Below, piece by piece: positions 48,630 through 60,233 of a DNA stretch of 64,000 nucleotides. Position 1 is the first letter of the stretch; the number at the start of each line of letters is the position of its first letter. The notes under the pieces are model-generated. The model was not told the DNA's origin and ran no database searches. It saw only the letters and a list, made by a program, of their open reading frames with translations. The stretch is taken from contig OX359264.1 in NCBI GenBank assembly GCA_947179155.2, positions 58,431,202-58,495,201 on the forward strand, in the 5' to 3' direction. Both the position numbers and the translations under genes were made by a program. Source of the DNA: Hedera helix (Eukaryota > Streptophyta > Magnoliopsida > Apiales > Araliaceae).

Positions 48630-49871
48630 TCTTTTTCATCTTCCATTATTCAAACTTACTATGGTAAGGGATATTAATTCCCTTCACCTTTTGTTAATCA
48701 AACCTGCTACGGTAAGGGATATTATTTTCTTCCATGCACCTAAATCGAAACTTATTATGGAACTATTGTTTCTATAATTCCTGAAAATATTATATGTTCC
48801 ATAATAGTTGAACTTCATTATTTCAACTGAACCTTCCTATTTTCTGAACCTTTCTGTTGAACTATAATCGTTATTCTGAACTGTGGATCTTGAATATCAT
48901 TTTTAAATTTCACTCCACATCATGTTGGCAATTTGGACATTATTTGAATCTGCACAAAGTAAACTTCCGATACTTATTGTTTATCCTGTTCTTCTGTTCA
49001 TCATTTGTATCACTGTTATTTGTATTAATCATCAAGAATCAAGTTGTTGTGAATATCTGTGGCCGGGGGCACAGATGTGATATAATTGTTGAACAGATGA
49101 TAGGTTAAAGACGATATACTAGGTTAAAGGCGATACATCTGTTCGGTGTCTTTTATGGCACGTGGTGAATGTTCTCTTTGGCCCGTAGTGCAAAGATGAA
49201 CTGTTGGTTGGTATGATTATGACCAAAGGCTGAATCTGGTATAATCATGACCGTTGGTGTTATATTGAATGTCTTTGGCCCGTAGTGCAAAGACGAACTG
49301 TTGATCTGCATGATTATGACCAGGAACTGTGAAGTTGTATTATCTTGACTAATGGTATTTCAGATGATAAAAGTTGATGATATTTTTACTAAAAAGAGAA
49401 GCGAGTGGACATTATAGTCTGCATTATTCTTCTAATAGATTGCTCATTCCGCTGCTATTATTGATCTGAACGTTGTTTAAGAATTTAACTGCAGTTTTTG
49501 ATATAAACCTTGTAGTCTATTGTATTCTATCAAGAACTCAACTGTTGAAGGCTAATGATAAATTATTCGTCATTATCTTAGTCATGATATTTCTTACTGG
49601 GCTATTTGAGCTCACCCTTTCTTTTCGTTCCATTGTTTTTCAACAGGAGATGAGAACGTAACGGGGTCTAGCCGGGGAATGGAGTGAGAGTACGGGGATA
49701 GCTATCATAGTCTTCACGTGTTATAAAATAGTGTGGCAATAATAATGAAGACTTAGTTGTGTTGTATTATCCACTGTATTGTTGTACGTTGTATTTCATT
49801 GTAATAATTTTGTTGTAGTCTTTTGACGACTCAAGTTTGGGCTGTGTGGGCCTAGATTTGGGGGCGTCACA
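48630..49871 (+). repeat. 3' LTR of element 1, second part
   Basis: Collinear with the 5' LTR from about 32017 to 33258; ends GGGGGCGTCACA followed by the GATTT target duplication at 49872-49876. Confidence 0.92.
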
Positions 49872-49876
49872 GATTT

Positions 49877-50033
49877 CATTAATTAAACTATCGGTTCAAT
49901 TGGTGATGAACTAATTTAATTCGGATTTTAATCAAAATAATTCAATTAGGCCAAATTAAAATGAACATATGACCGATTTTTAATTCAACCGGTTGCACGT
50001 GCTGGCTGGGCTGATCTATATTTCAAAACATTG
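49877..50033. mobile_element. Right half of Mutator-like MITE interrupted by element 1
   Basis: Continues the repeat broken at 29900 and ends TTTCAAAACATTG, the inverse of the terminus CAATGTTTTCAAA at 27191. Shares ACCGGTT/ACCGATTTT motifs with the copy at 27188-27598. Confidence 0.5.
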
Positions 50034-51408
50034 CCACTGATTAATAAATAAGAAGGTCATCAACATTAACATAATCAAACTTTACTTCTTCAAACACGTG
50101 CTGCTAATTTCTATGATTCCCTTTACACTATTAAGATAATTGATAATTAAATAGTTGACTATGTCTGTCAATGGGTTAAATCAAAGCAAATTATATTTTT
50201 TAGCAGATATAAACCATCAAGTGTGATAATTGATCAATAATCTAATTCATTATATAATAAATTATTGATCTGTCTTATGATCCACTTAATTCATAAATAC
50301 AGATCATGATCTAAATTGGCTCATTTTTTATTTATTTATATTTATCAAATTATATTAATCTATACAATATTATATTCGCAAAATTATATCAAGTCATGAA
50401 AGAATTTCACATCATCTCTCTAAAACATTTTATATTCATTCTTCATTTTTTTTAGTGAGACATACTTTGACATAATATTTTTAAAATTTGTAAATATATT
50501 TTTAATCTAATTTGACACATTTAAAATATTAATCCACCAAATCAAATATCAAATATCATTGGGTAAAAGGAGCTGAAGTTTTGATCCTAATAAATTAGAC
50601 CGGAGTAGATCAAATAAGAGTCATCAATAATTAAAGACTTGCAGGCATTTCTTGCAAGTAAACCCCCACAATTAGGTTTATTTACCTAGCCTTTCAACTT
50701 TCAAAAATCCTTTACGATCTCAACCTCGAGGGAGGGCACCAAACAAACTCTTGCTCCCTTCTCTTTATCCGCAAATAAGAGATGCTGATTATATCAACTT
50801 CATCAACTCCAAAAAGGGTCTATAGAAATTATAATTTTAAATTGAAATTAGCAGGTGAGGGCTAAAAAAAAGGGTATATATTTTACATCAAAGTCCAAGC
50901 CACCCCCATTCGGGGGGAAGAAAGATTCCAGGAGAGCCATGCGTGGGCTTGATGATTAAATCACCAAGTTTTAGCAGTTAATTCAACCTACTGCTATTAT
51001 TTTTAAATTTGTGATTAAGATGGTTTGTACTACATGTAATGTTAAAGAAATTTAAGTTTACGTGCATTACAAGTTAGCCCGCTATTACTTTAATTTATAA
51101 ATCTGACCAACGATACCTATATTTATGAGCAAAAATTTGAGTAAGAAAAATTATTCTGAATAATTAAGCTTTCTAAAATAGTACACGCATTATGGCTGGC
51201 CCGATAGACGGTCTAGATCTCTTCGGACATATCCGTAACGAAGATGTGGAATCCTATGATATAATGTCATTTTAACCGACTGACAATAATATCCCTCATT
51301 TACTATTGGTTAGGATATGAATATTTAGTCTGGACAAGGGTGATTTTGTCATTACAGACTACGGAGTTAAAATGAATATTGATTTTAATTTTATGTACAT
51401 GCAACTAC

Positions 51409-51758
51409 TAGGGGTGTTCAAAAAAATCGATTCAACCGATATTTAGGGTATACTCAACTGAACGGTTCAGTACAAATAGGTATCGGTTCGGTATACCGGT
51501 ACAACTGATTTGAATATTTGGTAGTCCGATTTATACCGGGCCGTACCGGTTATACCTATTATTATATATATATTTTTATAAATAATGATAATAATAATAA
51601 TAGTAATTATTATTATTATTTTAGGTATTAATCGGTATGAAACCGATACGAATATCAATACGAACCGATATTAATATCAATACTGAATTTTAGATAAATT
51701 CAATAATGATCCAATTCAATCTAATTTTATTCATTTAAAATCGATTGAACACTCCTTA
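51409..51758. mobile_element. hAT-type MITE, 350 bp
   Basis: Starts TAGGGGTGTTCAA and ends TTGAACACTCCTTA; the termini are inverted repeats, extended by ATCGATT on both sides. The interior has CGGTTCGGTATACCGGTAC-type palindromic motifs. Flanking 8-mers GCAACTAC and ATTATTAC match at only four bases, so the target duplication is not convincing. Confidence 0.6.
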
Positions 51759-52785
51759 ATTATTACAACTGCAGCAGAATAAAAGGTCTCGCATATTTGC
51801 GAGCCCAATTGTGGTGTTAAATAATCCGTCTTTGTTTTACTTTCATGTATTATTATTAATATTGTTTATATATTATTTTTTTAAAATTATTTTATAAGTA
51901 AATAAAAATTATGTTACAAGAGATTAGATGAACGAGATTAAATTAAATGTTTACCCATTTGCAGCTGATTGGTCCCTTGCAAAGCGAGCCTTTTTGCAGA
52001 AATATAGACTTTGAATTAAAAGAAAGTAATACTCCATAATATCCCTGACAACTGACAAGGATAATAAAATTTTACTCGAGGCATTTCTACGAAAAGTTAT
52101 TCAAGGGGCTTAAGACATCACGTCATTATATTTTAGGATCAGAGAATAATTTTTTATTTTTTTATCAGAATAATTGATTGGACGGTCATGATTAATTAAT
52201 TTTCCATTTCCCCTCGCTTCATTCTTCAATAATTTTTTAGTAATTTTTTCGATCCATCAGTAAAGACGAAGCCACGCTATATAAGCTGTAGGGGTCAGTT
52301 GATCCTATTTTTATTTTATTTTATAATATATAATAAATTTAAAATTTTTAAATATAATAAATAAATTAATTTCACTGAAATTTAATTTTTTTTATTATAC
52401 GAGCTCAAATTAATTTTTTAATAATTTTTTAATCTCATATCATTTGCACTTCTTTATATATACACCTCTCTTTGAATTTTTTAAAATATATAATAATTTA
52501 ATTTATATTATTTTTAAAGATAATTATATCTATCAAATATTTATAAATAAATTTATAATTAATTTTTTTTATAGATACCAATATATATATATATTTATTT
52601 ATATTATTATATTATTATTATAATTATAAATATATAATTTAAAAATATAAAATTATTTAAAAAATTTAGTTTAAAAACGCTATTCCTAAATTTTCTTTAT
52701 CTTATTTTAATCTTATTATAATTTTAATCTCACTTATAATAAAAAATAAATATAAGCATACAATAGAAAAATAATATATTAAATA

Positions 52786-52876
52786 CTATATTTATTTATA
52801 TTATTAAAAAAAAATTATATTAAAAATAATATTTTATTTTATTTTATTTTTAATATTATAAATAAATATAATATTT
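52786..52876. repeat. AT-only fold-back repeat
   Basis: Arms around ACTATATTTATTTATATTAT and ATAATATAAATAAATATAAT type sequences are inverted with a short centre. The right flank ACGTGTAAACTTGTCCGA resembles that of the fold-back at 28984-29114. Confidence 0.45.
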
Positions 52877-53305
52877 GATAATTACGTGTAAACTTGTCCG
52901 ATGATCCAGCCGTGCAATTAAAATCACCATTTCGTTCCATTAATATCTCTCTCTCACTTCTTTATTTCTCCCGTTAATATTATCTCTCCAAATTCTCGCA
53001 GAGTCGGGCCCCCCGGTCCGAGCTTGCACGCACCCGTTTTCTACGGCTGCGGTTCTTTGTAAATGGATAAGACCTGTATATATTCCACCGTCAATCCAGC
53101 GGCAAAGTGAAATCATCATCCACGTGTCATGATGAGAGCTATTGATTAGTGACCCCAAATAACCAACTTGACGTCTTGACTTGCCTGCTTACAGAATTTA
53201 ACCTTACCGGACACAGCATAAAAATCTTGTGCTCTTCCTCACTCTCGTCTCTCTCCCTATATTTCTCTCTCCTCTGCAACTAAGAACCTCCTTCCAAGCT
53301 TGTTA

Positions 53306-53329
53306 ATGGTGTTTATATATAAGATCTGA
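53306..53329 (+). promoter_or_regulatory. Upstream ORF 1 in the TIR1-type leader
   Basis: ATG followed by six codons and TGA (peptide MVFIYKI), 265 bp before the main start. It lies in a module (AAGCTTGTTAATGGTG ... AGATCTGAATCTATA) that recurs at about 53472-53510. Could reduce main ORF translation; inference. Confidence 0.45.
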
Positions 53330-53481
53330 ATCTATACAAAACGTCTTATAATTTATCTGAAACTGAGTCGCCTCTGCGTTCCTTGACTATAAACTTCGGT
53401 TTTAGTTCTTTGATAGAATATTAGATCTAAGTAAAGCAGAAGCCTTATCATTTAGTCTCCAGCTTCAATCTAAGCTCGTTA

Positions 53482-53502
53482 ATGGTGATGAATCAGATCT
53501 GA
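53482..53502 (+). promoter_or_regulatory. Upstream ORF 2 in the TIR1-type leader
   Basis: ATG GTG ATG AAT CAG ATC TGA, 89 bp before the main start, in the second copy of the duplicated leader module. Confidence 0.45.
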
Positions 53503-53570
53503 AACTATAAGGAGGAAATAATTGCTGACTGGAGTTGGTGGACAGTCGTATAAGAGTGAGAAAATCTGCA

Positions 53571-56500
53571 ATGACCTATACGTTTCCGGAAGAGGTGTTG
53601 GAGTATGTACTTTCCCTCATAAGCTTGGATAAAGATCGAAACGCGGTGTCATTAGTGTGCAAATCGTGGTACGAGATCGAGCGGTGGTGCCGGAGGAGGA
53701 TTTTTGTAGGGAACTGTTATGCGGTGAGCCCTGGGATTATGATTAGGAGGTTTCCGAAGGTTAAATCCGTGGAGATTAAAGGAAAGCCGCATTTTGCTGA
53801 TTTTAATTTGGTTCCGGAGGGATGGGGAGGGTATGTGTATCCATGGGTGGCTGCAATGTCTAGGAATTATCCGTGGTTGGAGGAAATTAGGCTTAAGCGT
53901 ATGGTTGTGAGTGATGAGAGTTTGGAGTTGATATCCAAGAGCTTTAAGAATTTTAAGGTTTTGGTTTTGTCTTCCTGTGAGGGTTTCACTACTGATGGAC
54001 TTGCTTCCATTGCAGCTAATTGCAGGTATACTGTAACTTGGGGTATGTGTGTGTGTGTATGTTTTAATGTGTATCTTTGGCTTCTTAGAATATTAAGGGT
54101 TGAAAATGTATAGAAAGTTTGAATTTTTGAGGGTGTGCTCTGATTGAAACTCGGATGGATTGAGGGAAAGGAAAAAAAAAAGGAAATCTAAAGCAACTAT
54201 GAACTCTGTTATATTTGTTTTTGGCTATTTAGAAGATTAAGGATAAGAAATTTAGAGAAAATATTGGATCTTTGAGGTTATGATGGCAGGAAAGAGCGAG
54301 GGAAAGGAAATACAAAGCAACGATGGAAAGTGTGTGCTACATTTGGTTATTTGGAAGATTTAGGGATACTAATGTCTTGAAGGCTTGAATCTTTGAATCT
54401 GTGATGTCTGAATCGCGAGTGTACTATAGAGATATTAGGAAAATGTCAGAACCCACAAATGGCCAAGTTGAACGGACCATTTGTGGGGTTTGCCTTTGGA
54501 AATGCAGCTGATTCTTGAATATCTTGTTAAGTTTTGACTTGCCCCGCAGGTGGGGTGCCTTATTTTTCTGGTTTATCAAGAAAAATTTCTTCAGGCTTTT
54601 TCTCTCTTAGAATTTTCTTTTTAACGTTGTGTGGCTGCTTGTTTAACTTGGGAGCATAACTAGAAGTAAAATGCGTAAATCTATTTCTACTGTTTATATA
54701 CATCTGCTAGATATAAATTCCCCCCTTAATTGGGCGCTGATGCTCAGACATTCTGGTTTATCAAGAAAAATTTCTTCAGCCTTTTTCTCTCTTAGAATTT
54801 TCTTTTTCACGTTGTGTGGCTGCTTGTTTAACTTGGGAGCATAACTAGAAGTAAAATGTGTATATCTATTTATACTGTTTATATACATCTGCTAGATATA
54901 AATTCCCCCCTTAATTGGGTGCTGATGCTCAGACATTTGGGTTTTGATCTGTTGAAAGATTTAGATTCATATTAATAGATTATGTTCTGCAAACAGTAAG
55001 CGATTGTTGCGTATGGGGATGTTCTTTCCCCCCTTTCTTCCAATTGGTTCCTGACCTACCTGTTTTTCATTGTCTAGTTTGTTGTTCATATTGCCCAGGT
55101 GTGAGAAATATCTAGTTATTACTGATTATGAGTGTTTTATTATTATTTTTCCTTTCTCTCTCCTGTCAATGTTTGTAACTCTGAAGGACTCTGAACTCTG
55201 ATCTAATGACATTTACCGATTTTTACAGTTATTTGCAACCCAATGAAGTTCCTAGAGTATGGTTAGAGTTATATGTTAGTCTTGCCACTTGTTCTCTCTC
55301 TGCGTGTGTGTGCGTGTAGTGTAAATGCCATAGGCATTAGATGTCTTGCGTTGAATTCTACCTTTTAAATTTTTTTTTTTGTTTCTGATGGACTATTGTA
55401 TCCCTGGATTGTTTTAAACTCTTGAAATTGTTGCGTGGTGAGCAATATGTAAGATCCTTTTGATCCTCAACCAGGTTGTCCTTTTTTGTTACTTTATGTT
55501 ATCACAGTAATAACATTATTCTTTCATTTTGTTGTTTGAGCATTCCTTTGAAAATTCTTGAGTGAGTTCCTGGTAGTTGGGTTGTGGTCCTTGTTTATAA
55601 TCTGAAGTGTTATGTTGTTTTATGTGGAAACTTAGATTGTTGGATTGCATTTATCCGGTAGGACCTGTACCTTACTGTATTCGGTTAATTGGAAGGACAT
55701 TAGAAGTGCAGAATACATTTCTTTCTTTTGTAGCAGTCTCAGCTCCTTAGGATAGTCACCTAATGAGAATCAGACCTTATCATTGATTGAGACAATAATT
55801 AGTTGCTGAATAATTGGGTTTTATCTATTTATCACTATTTCGTGAAAATAGTTAAGATACTTGTGTTGTTGCTATATTTGACGAAATATCGTGTTTAGAA
55901 ACTAATTAATTGCTTTACTTGTTTTGTTTTTGGGGATTTCTTTTTTAACCTGATGATGCAATGGTTTCTGGTGCAGGAATCTGAGAGAACTTGACTTGCG
56001 GGAGAGTGAAGTGGAAGACTTGAGTGGACATTGGCTTAGCCATTTCCCTGATTCTTGCACATCATTGGTGTCTCTTAACATTGCTTGCTTGAGTTCCGAG
56101 GTGAGCTTCTCAGCTCTGGAGCGCCTTGTGTCTCGTTGTTCCAAGCTGAAGACTCTTCGGCTCAACCGATCTGTACCCCTTGAGAAGCTCTCTAACCTAA
56201 TACAACGGGCCCCACAATTAGTTGAGCTAGGTACAGGTGCCTACACAGCTGAACTCCGGCCAGATATACTCACCAATTTAGCTGCGACTTTTTCAGGCTG
56301 CAAGAAACTGAAGAGCCTGTCTGGGTTTTGGGATGTAATTCCTGATTATCTTCCTGCAATTTATTCAGTCTGCTCTGGTCTCACAACTTTGAACCTAAGC
56401 TATGCTACTATCCAGAACCCTGATATTAGCAATCTTGTTAGCCAGTGTCACAATCTGCATCGGCTATGGGTATGTCTGATCATCTTTATAGTTATTTACT

Positions 56501-57693
56501 TGATGACTTGATTATTTGCAGTTTTCTTTACATATTATTTTGGTGCTTTTTACTTTTGGGGAATATTAATACCTTCAGCCCAGCAAATGTGAGCTTACCG
56601 AAGGTATGGTACTAACTAAGATGAAGATGATGGCATGATTACCTATAAATTCAAAAGGAAACAAGATGATAGAATGGTATGCAGTAGATTGATTTTCAGT
56701 ATTATTTTAGATACAACTTAGCAATTGGATGCCAAAATTTGTCACCATATTGCAATAGGTTTTTCTATGCATTTATACAAGAAAAAAGTTACTGTTATCA
56801 TTTTAGATACCATGCTTGGGTTCAAGTTTTAAGTGCAAGCTTCTTCCCCATGCAATCTGTTTTTGAACTTATAAAAGAGATTGCTTTAGGTATTGGATTA
56901 CATTGAAGACAGTGGGCTTGATGCCCTTGCCGCTTCTTGCAAGGACCTACAAGAACTAAGGGTGTTCCCCTCTGACCCATTCGCTGTCGAACCAAATGTT
57001 TCTTTGACAGAACAGGGCCTTGTATCTGTTTCTGAAGGCTGCCCCAAGCTCCAGTCGGTTTTATACTTCTGCCACCAGATGTCAAATGCCGCATTAGTTG
57101 CAATTGCTAGGAATCGACCTAACCTAATCCGTTTCCGTTTATGCATTATTGACCCTCAGGCTACCGATTACCTAACACTTGAACCACTTGATACTGGTTT
57201 TGGGGCCATAGTAGAGCACTGCAAAGAACTCCGTCGGCTTTCTCTATCTGGGCTCCTCACTGATCGTGTATTTGAGTACATTGGGACCCATGCAAAGAAG
57301 TTAGAGATGCTTTCTATAGCTTTTGCCGGGGATAGTGATTTGGGCCTCCATCACGTATTGTCTGGGTGTCAAAGCCTTCGGAAACTGGAAATTCGAGACT
57401 CCCCGTTTGGTGATAAGGCCCTCTTAGCCAATGCTGCAAAGCTGGAGAATATGCGATCCCTTTGGATGTCTTCTTGCTTGGTAAGTTATGGAGCATGCAA
57501 GTTGCTAGGACAGAAGCTGCCTAGGCTTAATGTTGAAGTAATAGATGAGAGGGGATCCCCAGATACGAGGCCGGAAAGCTGTCCCATTGAGAAGCTTTAC
57601 ATATACCGGTCAGTTGCAGGGCCAAGGTTTGACATACCTGGTTTTATACAGACTATGGATGAGGATGTCGATACACCATTAAGGGTTTCGTAA
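53571..57693 (+). CDS. TIR1: TIR1/AFB-type auxin receptor F-box protein
   Basis: Nuclear F-box subunit of SCF-TIR1/AFB; with auxin it binds Aux/IAA repressors and directs their ubiquitination. Three exons: 53571-54025, 55977-56469, 56890-57693, with GT-AG introns and matching phases, giving 583 residues (TIR1 of Arabidopsis is slightly longer). ATG at 53571 gives MTYTFPEEVLEYV at the F-box; the in-frame TTG upstream is not a likely start. Seen: F-box with SLVCKSWYEIERWCRR, KGKPHFADFNLVPEGWGGY, leucine-rich repeats, RFRLCI and RLSLSGLLTD, regions that in TIR1 contribute auxin-pocket residues (Arg403, Ser438). Sequence is closer to the TIR1/AFB1 branch than to AFB2/3. No lesions. The first intron is 1.95 kb with a tandem duplication. 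The mRNA has a miR393 site. Confidence 0.96.
54566..54935. repeat. 185-bp tandem duplication in TIR1-type intron 1
   Basis: Two adjacent units, 54566-54750 and 54751-54935, each from TTCTGGTTTATCAAGAAAA to GCTGATGCTCAGACA, differing at only a handful of sites. A recent local duplication. Confidence 0.9.
57445..57466 (+). promoter_or_regulatory. miR393 target site
   Basis: ATGCGATCCCTTTGGA pairs perfectly with the 5' part of miR393, including the cleavage region; the first six bases of the 22-nt site (GAGAAT) are mostly unpaired. It encodes ENMRSLW, the conserved site position in TIR1/AFB genes. miR393 is the known regulator of this family in land plants. Confidence 0.85.
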
Positions 57694-57915
57694 GAAATCC
57701 TCCAATGGATATAACCCCTCAGATTTTAGTTTGCAGGTACAGGCTCTCAATATGCGTACTCGTTTTACATTCATTTTAATGGTGCCTTACATAGTAGCAG
57801 TGCTGGTTAAAGTGGGAAGAAGTTAGAGGGTATGGTGTAGTGAGGCTTGAGAGCTCCAATGCCATCTATATTACAACTTACAACTTGCTTAGCTATTTGA
57901 TAGCAATTAGTAATT

Positions 57916-57921
57916 AATAAA
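57916..57921 (+). terminator. Candidate poly(A) signal of the TIR1-type gene
   Basis: AATAAA about 220 bp after the stop codon in an AT-rich stretch; position is usual for a plant 3' UTR. Confidence 0.45.
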
Positions 57922-58346
57922 GAGTTGAAACTCTTATTATCCTTCTATGCATGTATCATCTAGAGTTTGTTCGACCTAATTGCCGCCATGTGTACTACTA
58001 TTTCCAGACTTTTGTCTTTTATGAATCTGATTTTGTGTTAGTAGGAGCATAAAATTCTCAATATATGGACTTTTGTCAGTCTTCCATAATAAGAAAAAGG
58101 TTGGTATTATGCAGCCTTAAATGTTTTATTTATGTCTTTTTATTTCAGTCTGCTGGTCCCTCGTTTCTCCTCCAGCTCGGTTGTTTTTCTCTGGTTATTA
58201 TCATCTATTTAGCATAACATTACCGAATAATCAATCGAGCTTACTTTTACCAAATCAGTGTTAGTAAGATTGTCTATGGTTTCCATGTTTCTCATCAAAT
58301 TCTCGTATTGTAATAGAGTGAGGCTTTTCTGGAAGTAGAGTGGGAA

Positions 58347-58383
<37 letters not shown>

Positions 58384-58811
58384 GAGAATGATCCATAATT
58401 TTTTTTGTTATGAATTATAATAAGACAAACACTATTATTAACGTCCAATATTAGAATAAACGGTCTAAATCAAAATTGTAAAAACGTCATTTGTAATTAT
58501 TAATAGCAACAGACGACGGGTACATCTGTTATTAATATTAGTGACGATGGAATTATATTTGTTAATATTAGTAGCTGATAGCAAGTCAAATTAATTACAA
58601 ATTTATCATAATCCACTAATATTTATAGCGGATGTACCCGTTTACAAATTTACCACAATCCGCTAATTAATATTTATAGGGGATGTACCAGTTTGTTAGT
58701 AAATGTTGTAATTTTAGTTATAATGTCGGTCATTTATTCTTGTATTGAATGATAGAGATAATATTTGCCTATTGTTGGTCCATAGCAAGAACTTGATATG
58801 AATTATTCTCC
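58384..58811. mobile_element. TA-flanked short element A
   Basis: Lies between (GT)n(TA)n at 58349-58383 and (TA)n at 58812-58829. Ends GAGAATGATCCATAA and ATGAATTATTCTCC are inverted partners. Inside, ACAAATTTA(C/T)CA(T/C)AATCC and GGATGTACC blocks are repeated. Non-coding. Confidence 0.5.
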
Positions 58812-58829
58812 ATATATATATATATATAT

Positions 58830-59044
58830 GAGAACAAATAATTTAATGTATGCCTTAATTAACTTTGATTAAGGCTATTTAGTAAAACCTTAATAATAAA
58901 ACGGCGTAATTTTACTCCTTAAAATTAAGTTTTACAATTTTGGGTTTTATATAAAAAAATCTTTGATTATAATTTGTATGCAAAATTACGTTGTTTTGTT
59001 AAGTAACATTAACCAAATTTAGCTAAGACATGTCTTAGAAAACT
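58830..59044. mobile_element. TA-flanked short element B
   Basis: Between (TA)n tracts at 58812-58829 and 59045-59059. It begins GAGAACAAATAATTTAATG and has GATTAAGGCTATTTAGTAAA, alignable with element D at 59193-59321, so B and D are probably one family. Confidence 0.45.
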
Positions 59045-59059
59045 TTATATATATATATA

Positions 59060-59151
59060 GGAAAATTTTCAAAAACGAACTTTAAAAAGCGAACCAAAGA
59101 CGAACCGTCGTCTTTGGTATCTATGGCGACGGTTCGACCCGTCGTCATAGA

Positions 59152-59154
<3 letters not shown>
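59060..59154. mobile_element. TA-flanked short element C with ACCGTCGTC hairpin
   Basis: Between (TA)n tracts at 59045-59059 and 59155-59192. Contains AAAGACGAACCGTCGTCTTT (nearly palindromic) and then GGCGACGGTTCGACCCGTCGTC, read here in two parts, giving nested hairpins. Non-coding. Confidence 0.4.
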
Positions 59155-59192
<38 letters not shown>

Positions 59193-59195
<3 letters not shown>

Positions 59196-59319
59196 GAGGA
59201 AAAATAATTTAAGAAATACCTTGATCAAGCTTGATTAAAGCTATTTATTAAAAAAATTAGTAAAACGAAGTGTTATTTCCTAGGGTAAAAAGTTTCATTT
59301 TTGGGATAAAAAACTATGT

Positions 59320-59321
<2 letters not shown>
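59193..59321. mobile_element. TA-flanked short element D
   Basis: Between (TA)n tracts at 59155-59192 and 59322-59361. Related to element B (AAATAATTTAA, CTTGATTAAAGCTATTTA). Non-coding. Confidence 0.45.
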
Positions 59322-59363
<42 letters not shown>

Positions 59364-60192
59364 TCCAAACAATTTGATTGCAGGTTGGTAATAAATTTAG
59401 TTTCTCATGTCAAGACATTCTCTTTTCCGCATTCCACTTTAGTTTCCCAGGTCAAAAACAGTCTTTTTCTGCGTTTCTTGAAGCAAATCCATGGAATTAG
59501 GGTAAGCTTGATCTAAAGTACTCCATTAGTCCATTGTTTTTTGATATGTACTGGATTTTAAAGTACAGTTCTAGTGTCGATGGTAAAGACTGCTCCTGCT
59601 AAATTTCCAGGTGTTAGTAACATAATGCTGTTTCTATGAACTAAATGCCTTGGTCCTCTCCTATAATTAACAAAATAAAGACTCTTGCTGTACATTAGTT
59701 AGTAGCACATTACATTGATAACTCAACTGAAAAAAATCGCCGGAAAATAATCTTTATGGACATGGGGTGTATTTAATTTTTTATACATAAGATAGAGGAG
59801 CATGCAGGACTGGTAATTGTGGCATGTGATAGATTCGGGGGGATATCGTACAAATAACTTCAGATAGATAGTATTTGAATTATAAAATCTGAGGTATTTT
59901 AATCATTGTTGCTTCGGACCATTAGTTTATCCCTGTCGCCCTCTAAGGGGCGAAAGCCAATATTTTTATTTTTAATTTCGTTGGTTGGACCTGTTATGGA
60001 CGGTGAGAGATACACTACACGAATTTGTTTATTAGACTGATTAACTGTTATTTTAATGGGCGCATTTGTGATCATCCACCCGAAACTTAAACGACCACAC
60101 AATTTAAAATAACTACTAAATTGTGGATTCAGTTTTCGTATAAACGGACAAAGATGTATTGACAATAAACTTGCATTAGTTGTGGATCGTGC

Positions 60193-60194
<2 letters not shown>

Positions 60195-60230
<36 letters not shown>
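60195..60230. repeat. (AT)n microsatellite
   Basis: About 18 AT dinucleotides, about 100 bp before the proposed left border of the Tat-type retrotransposon. Confidence 0.9.

Positions 60231-60233
<3 letters not shown>

Larger units (their letters stand above)
29901..49871 (+). mobile_element. Element 1: Tekay/Del-type Ty3 chromovirus, non-autonomous, carrying nested element 2
   Basis: Complete LTR retrotransposon with TG...CA ends and a 5-bp target duplication GATTT (29896-29900 and 49872-49876). Without element 2 and its duplicated TACCA it is about 10.26 kb. Parts: 5' LTR 29901-33258, primer-binding site from 33261, ORF1, damaged protease, RNase H-integrase, polypurine tract 36787-36799, and a 3' LTR in two pieces (36800-38914, 48630-49871). 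By eye only six differences separate the LTRs, so insertion is recent. Lineage rests on the integrase and the chromodomain-like C-terminus. There is no RT polymerase core and no CCHC zinc knuckle. Several pol lesions are listed under the parts. Confidence 0.92.
50034..53570. other. Spacer and leader upstream of the TIR1-type gene
   Basis: AT-rich non-coding DNA with a hAT MITE and a fold-back repeat (listed separately). From about 53200 the sequence is a CT-rich transcribed-leader type region of the auxin receptor gene, containing two short upstream ORFs. No other coding sequence was recognised. Confidence 0.65.
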
